From positions 186,001-250,000 of the forward strand of contig CAYTGN010000002.1 of NCBI GenBank assembly GCA_964437415.1: a stretch of 64,000 nucleotides of DNA, read 5' to 3'. Origin of the DNA: CADEDV01 sp964437415. GTDB lineage: Bacteria > Bacteroidota > Bacteroidia > Chitinophagales > Chitinophagaceae. Positions 61,636 through 64,000 of this stretch are shown in pieces. Numbering within the stretch: position 1 is the first letter of the stretch; each line of letters begins with the position of its first letter. Below the pieces are notes generated by a model that was not told where the DNA came from, did no database searches, and saw only the letters and a program-made list of their open reading frames with translations. The position numbers and the translations under genes are program-made.

Positions 61636-61854
61636 ATGCCCGGAACGGTACATATCCGAATTAAAAAAGAATATGCAGCAGCGCTGATAGAAGACCTGAT
61701 CAAACTGGATGCTGTTGAAACCGTAAACGACAGTGATATAGAATTAACCCCCGCCCAGCAGCAGGCCCTTGCCAAAGAACTGGATGCTGTGAAAAACGAC
61801 CCCTCCTACTTAAAGAAATGGAATGAAGTGAAAGAGCAGTTCAAAAGATCCTGA
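61636..61854 (+). CDS. Antitoxin of RelE/ParE-type module
   Basis: A 72-residue protein with a basic N-terminal strand (MPGTVHIRIKKEYAAALIEDL) and an acidic, helical C-terminal part (LTPAQQQALAKELDAVKNDP, then a WNEVKEQF helix), which is the layout of toxin-binding antitoxins: DNA/self-association part first, toxin-binding tail last. The toxin gene overlaps its stop codon in TGATG. It should repress its own promoter. The family name is not certain. Confidence 0.8.
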   Translation: MPGTVHIRIKKEYAAALIEDLIKLDAVETVNDSDIELTPAQQQALAKELDAVKNDPSYLKKWNEVKEQFKRS

Positions 61855-62141
61855 TGTCTTTTGTAATTCATATCTCCCCAACAGCACTCCGGGATTTGCA
61901 GACCGCTGTTGACTACTACAATAACAAGGCAGAAAACCTTGGTTATCGTTTTGCCGATTTGGTGGATGATTATTTTGTACGCATAGCAGCCGTACCTGCG
62001 GCATCAGCTATTCGATACAAGAACGTACGCTGTAAACCAATGGCTACTTTTCCCTACCTCATTATGTACACTGTTGATGAAATAGCCGAAACAATAAGTA
62101 TTCTCCGCATCTTTAATACCTACCAGGAACCATTGTGGTGA
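61854..62141 (+). CDS. RelE/ParE-family toxin
   Basis: A 95-residue protein with the plasmid-stabilisation (PF05016) fold: VIHISPTALRDLQTAVDYY at the start, LVDDYFVRIAAVPAASAIRYKNVRCKPMATFPYLIMY, and ISILRIFNTYQEP at the end. RelE members cut mRNA on ribosomes and ParE members block gyrase; the sequence does not settle which. The ATGA-type overlap with the antitoxin gives translational coupling. The module is bordered by imperfect 18-base direct repeats. Confidence 0.87.
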   Translation: MSFVIHISPTALRDLQTAVDYYNNKAENLGYRFADLVDDYFVRIAAVPAASAIRYKNVRCKPMATFPYLIMYTVDEIAETISILRIFNTYQEPLW

Positions 62142-62294
62142 TTATCATTGCAACCGAAATAATCTGTAGCCAGGTTGTTGCTGAAAGTCGTTTATAGCAG
62201 TACAACACCGATAGCTGAAACACCAATAATGGCGTAAAAAAAGTGAAAGGGAGAAAGTGGCGTTGCTGGAGAAGATGGTGGAGAAGAAATAGGC

Positions 62295-62320
62295 GACGAG
62301 TCTCCTGCGGAAGACTCGTC
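62295..62320. repeat. Palindrome GACGAGTCT...AGACTCGTC
   Basis: Nine-bp perfect arms with an 8-base gap in the 247 bases between the toxin gene and the lipoprotein. It is of the intergenic repeat type and not followed by a T run. Confidence 0.6.
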
Positions 62321-62336
62321 TGCGAAAAAGGGCGAA

Positions 62337-62354
62337 GGACTACGGACAACTGAG
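62337..62354 (+). repeat. Right direct repeat around the toxin-antitoxin module
   Basis: GGACTACGGACAACTGAG, matching the left repeat at 61557-61574 at 16 of 18 positions; AACCGGG follows. Confidence 0.65.
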
Positions 62355-62379
62355 AACCGGGAGCGAAGCGTAAAAACCT

Positions 62380-62387
62380 TATATTTG
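62380..62387 (+). promoter_or_regulatory. -7 promoter box that decides the lipoprotein start
   Basis: TATATTTG fits TAnnTTTG. Transcription would begin after the ATG at 62389, leaving the GTG at 62413 as the likely start codon. A TTTG -33 element is not clear. Confidence 0.45.
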
Positions 62388-62412
62388 AATGAGATTGCGT
62401 AAAAACGTTAGA

Positions 62413-62949
62413 GTGAAAAATATATTCTACAAGAGTTTATTAGTCTTTCTATGTTATTCCTGTAGCCCAGGTAGTTCAACTGATCCTAACCCAAGAGAAT
62501 ATATTTTTGAATGTTCTGTAGATAACAAAAACATAAAACTAAAATTCAGACATCCTACGACAAATCAAATAGGTGTTGGGAGTATTTCAATAGCATCAGA
62601 AATCCAATCATTGGTCACAACATTTCATTGCAACGACCCCGGTTCATACTGCTTTTTACACACTCTGAAAATACTTGGGCAGTCGACCGGCACTTATACG
62701 CCTCAGAACTTTGTAGTTGAAACCACCGAAGGGCCAGACAAGTACACTTATTTCGCACATGATATTAGTGGCTTGGTGAAAGGAAATGTATCAGTAACTA
62801 TATCCACAATACAAAGAGGAAGCTCAAGTACAGATTTTGGTGTATGTAAAGCAACATTTTCAGGAACTGTAATCAGGATAATCAATGGCGGAGGTACGGA
62901 AGTGCCAATGACGATAACCGGGAAATTTGAATTGCCCATCAATCCATAG
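62413..62949 (+). CDS. Lipoprotein of unknown function
   Basis: A 178-residue lipoprotein. With the GTG start the signal is VKNIFYKSLLVFLCYSC, lipidated Cys17. The longer frame from ATG at 62389 would put eight basic residues first; the promoter box just upstream of that ATG argues against it. The mature part is beta-rich with two Cys in HCNDPGSYCFLHTL and shows no family I recognise. It is AT-richer than the neighbouring genes, which fits recent acquisition with the nearby mosaic. Confidence 0.6.
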   Translation: MKNIFYKSLLVFLCYSCSPGSSTDPNPREYIFECSVDNKNIKLKFRHPTTNQIGVGSISIASEIQSLVTTFHCNDPGSYCFLHTLKILGQSTGTYTPQNFVVETTEGPDKYTYFAHDISGLVKGNVSVTISTIQRGSSSTDFGVCKATFSGTVIRIINGGGTEVPMTITGKFELPINP

Positions 62950-63087
62950 TGTCAGTAATTCTTAAACCAACAATATGAATAAGTATAATAAGGAAAAGGC
63001 AACCTCGTCTTCTCGTGGATTGCGGCTGTTCTGCTTTTTCTATTTACTGCCATAAGAAAAAATTTGTTATCAATTTGCATTAGTAGC

Positions 63088-63315
63088 TTAGGCAAAAGAT
63101 TCATCACCATAGTCATCATGATCAATAGGCGATCCTAATCCTTGATCATCCCTATAGTAATGATCAAGATTGACACCACTAAGTCTTCTTTCCTCGTCAA
63201 ACTCCCTGTTTCTGGAATCGCTTTTATCCTTCTTGATTTCCCACGGTGTCTTAGGTTCAAGATCATATCCTTGACCGTGTTGTAGTTTTTCCTTATAAGA
63301 TTTTTTCTTATCCAT
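63088..63315 (-). CDS. Small acidic/charged protein of unknown function
   Basis: A 75-residue, highly polar protein (MDKKKSYKEKLQHGQGYDLE at the start; DHYYRDDQGLGSPIDHDDYGD near the end), with no signal or membrane segment and no recognised family. It is probably intrinsically disordered. It follows dnaK on the minus strand after a terminator. Confidence 0.5.
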   Translation of the reverse strand: MDKKKSYKEKLQHGQGYDLEPKTPWEIKKDKSDSRNREFDEERRLSGVNLDHYYRDDQGLGSPIDHDDYGDESFA

Positions 63316-63344
63316 AACTGTGCTGCTTTGATTATTTATACATA

Positions 63345-63373
63345 AAAGCCCCTACGATTTTCGTAAGGGCTTT
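63345..63373 (-). terminator. Rho-independent terminator of dnaK
   Basis: AAAGCCC-C-TACGA and TCGTA-A-GGGCTTT form a 12-bp stem with one mismatch and a TTT loop. On the minus strand TTTTAT follows. Confidence 0.8.
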
Positions 63374-63417
63374 GTCAATAAAATTTAATCGCATCCTTCG
63401 CCGGGCTCAGGATTTGA

Positions 63418-64000
63418 TTACTTCACTTCTTCGTACGGAACGTCAGTAACATTGTCGGCACTTCCCGCTGTTGCACCTGCATTCTGTTGCTGTTGTCCTG
63501 CATTCGCACCAGCCCCTTCGCCAGGCTCAGTGCCTGCTCCCTGTGATTTATAAATATCCTCACTCGCTGCTGTCCATGCGGCATTCAGAGATGCCATGGC
63601 GGTGTCAATGGCCGCAAGGTCCTGTGATTTATGCGCCTCTTTCAGTTGCTCGGCGGCGTTCTCAATCACGGTCTTTTTATCCTGCGGAATCTTGTCGCCA
63701 TATTCCTTCAGTTGTTTTTCTGTCTGGAATACGAGGCTGTCGGCCATGTTGAGCTTTTCCACTTTTTCTTTTTCGGCTTTGTCGGTGGCTTCATTGGCTT
63801 TTGCTTCGGCCTTCATTCTTTCCACTTCTTCTTTGCTCAGGCCGCTGCCTGCTTCAATATGTATCTTCTGTTCTTTGCCGGTGCCCTTGTCTTTTGCTGT
63901 AACGTGTAAGATACCGTTGGCATCAATATCAAAGATCACTTCGATCTGCGGCACACCTCTCGGGGCCGGCGGAATGCCATCGAGGTTGAAGATACCGAGG
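63418..64000 (-). CDS. dnaK: Chaperone DnaK (5' end cut by window edge)
   Basis: The last 193 codons of Hsp70. The substrate-binding domain reads GIPPAPRGVPQIEVIFDIDANGILHV and the lid begins at about EEVERMKAEAKAN. A Gln/Ala/Gly-rich tail ends in the conserved VTDVPYEEVK-like acidic motif used for co-chaperone contact. The ATPase domain lies outside the window. The gene is complete in the part seen and is followed by a terminator. Confidence 0.95.
   Translation of the reverse strand, partial: LGIFNLDGIPPAPRGVPQIEVIFDIDANGILHVTAKDKGTGKEQKIHIEAGSGLSKEEVERMKAEAKANEATDKAEKEKVEKLNMADSLVFQTEKQLKEYGDKIPQDKKTVIENAAEQLKEAHKSQDLAAIDTAMASLNAAWTAASEDIYKSQGAGTEPGEGAGANAGQQQQNAGATAGSADNVTDVPYEEVK

Noticed and set aside
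62974..63054. 26-codon plus-strand frame
   Set aside because: Too short and without supporting signals.

Overview
The window is chromosomal DNA of a Bacteroidota bacterium, most likely of the Chitinophagales (Chitinophagaceae-like). This rests on Bacteroidota -7 promoter boxes (TAnnTTTG), DUF4270 and DUF1684 proteins, an OmpA protein with thrombospondin type 3 repeats, a b558-type succinate dehydrogenase, a C-terminal sorting domain of the type IX secretion system kind, and S74-like surface proteins ending in the HLPGIPSA coiled-coil tail. Most of it is ordinary core metabolism. I see no rRNA, tRNA, CRISPR array, phage or transposase gene.

Layout. 1-9.4 kb: 3' part of an HMG-CoA lyase gene, an HTH regulator, a group of three exported proteins (one with a caspase-like His/Cys pair), a beta-barrel protein, then rlmB, metK and a DUF4270 lipoprotein on the minus strand. 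9.4-18.5 kb: a short glycogen-synthase-like protein, panC-panD, a YbhN-like membrane protein, ppk1-ppx, a four-helix-bundle (S23) gene framed by inverted repeats, panB, and an ALDH7-type dehydrogenase. 18.5-30 kb: OmpA protein, subtilase, two double-domain universal stress proteins, arginase, DUF1684, an RmlD-like reductase, pfkA-pyk. 30-34 kb: sdhC-sdhA-sdhB on the minus strand, interrupted by a 397-base gap with palindromic repeats. 34-41.5 kb: thrA-thrB-thrC behind a threonine-codon attenuator, then murQ and a BadF-type sugar kinase. 41.5-47 kb: S41 protease, small membrane proteins, an ECF sigma factor with a membrane partner, a cystathionine beta-synthase-like enzyme. 46.9-47.5 kb: a 586-base gene-free stretch with a candidate structured small RNA. 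47.5-57 kb: a BtuF-like binding protein without signal peptide, a kinase-like unknown, class II and class I aldolases side by side, PAP2, M28 peptidase, Dabb and SnoaL-like proteins, an S74-like surface protein. 57-62.4 kb: a 965-residue secreted BNR-type protein whose 3' end plus a small antitoxin-like gene is duplicated in a 990-bp direct tandem repeat, followed at once by a complete RelE/ParE toxin-antitoxin pair. 62.4-64 kb: a lipoprotein, a small acidic protein and the 3' part of dnaK.

How they fit together. Glycolysis (pfkA, pyk, two aldolases), the TCA cycle (sdh), pantothenate (panB, panC, panD), polyphosphate turnover (ppk1, ppx), threonine synthesis (thrABC) and cell-wall amino sugar recycling (murQ plus kinase) are all represented by compact gene groups. 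The plastic parts are the S23 cassette at 15.6-16.0 kb, the palindrome-rich gap in sdh, the 46.9-47.5 kb gap and the 59.6-62.4 kb mosaic. The most interesting items are the Thr leader/attenuator upstream of thrA, the candidate 136-nt RNA at 47.1 kb, the S23 cassette with its 18-bp inverted repeats, and the 990-bp duplication beside a toxin-antitoxin module.
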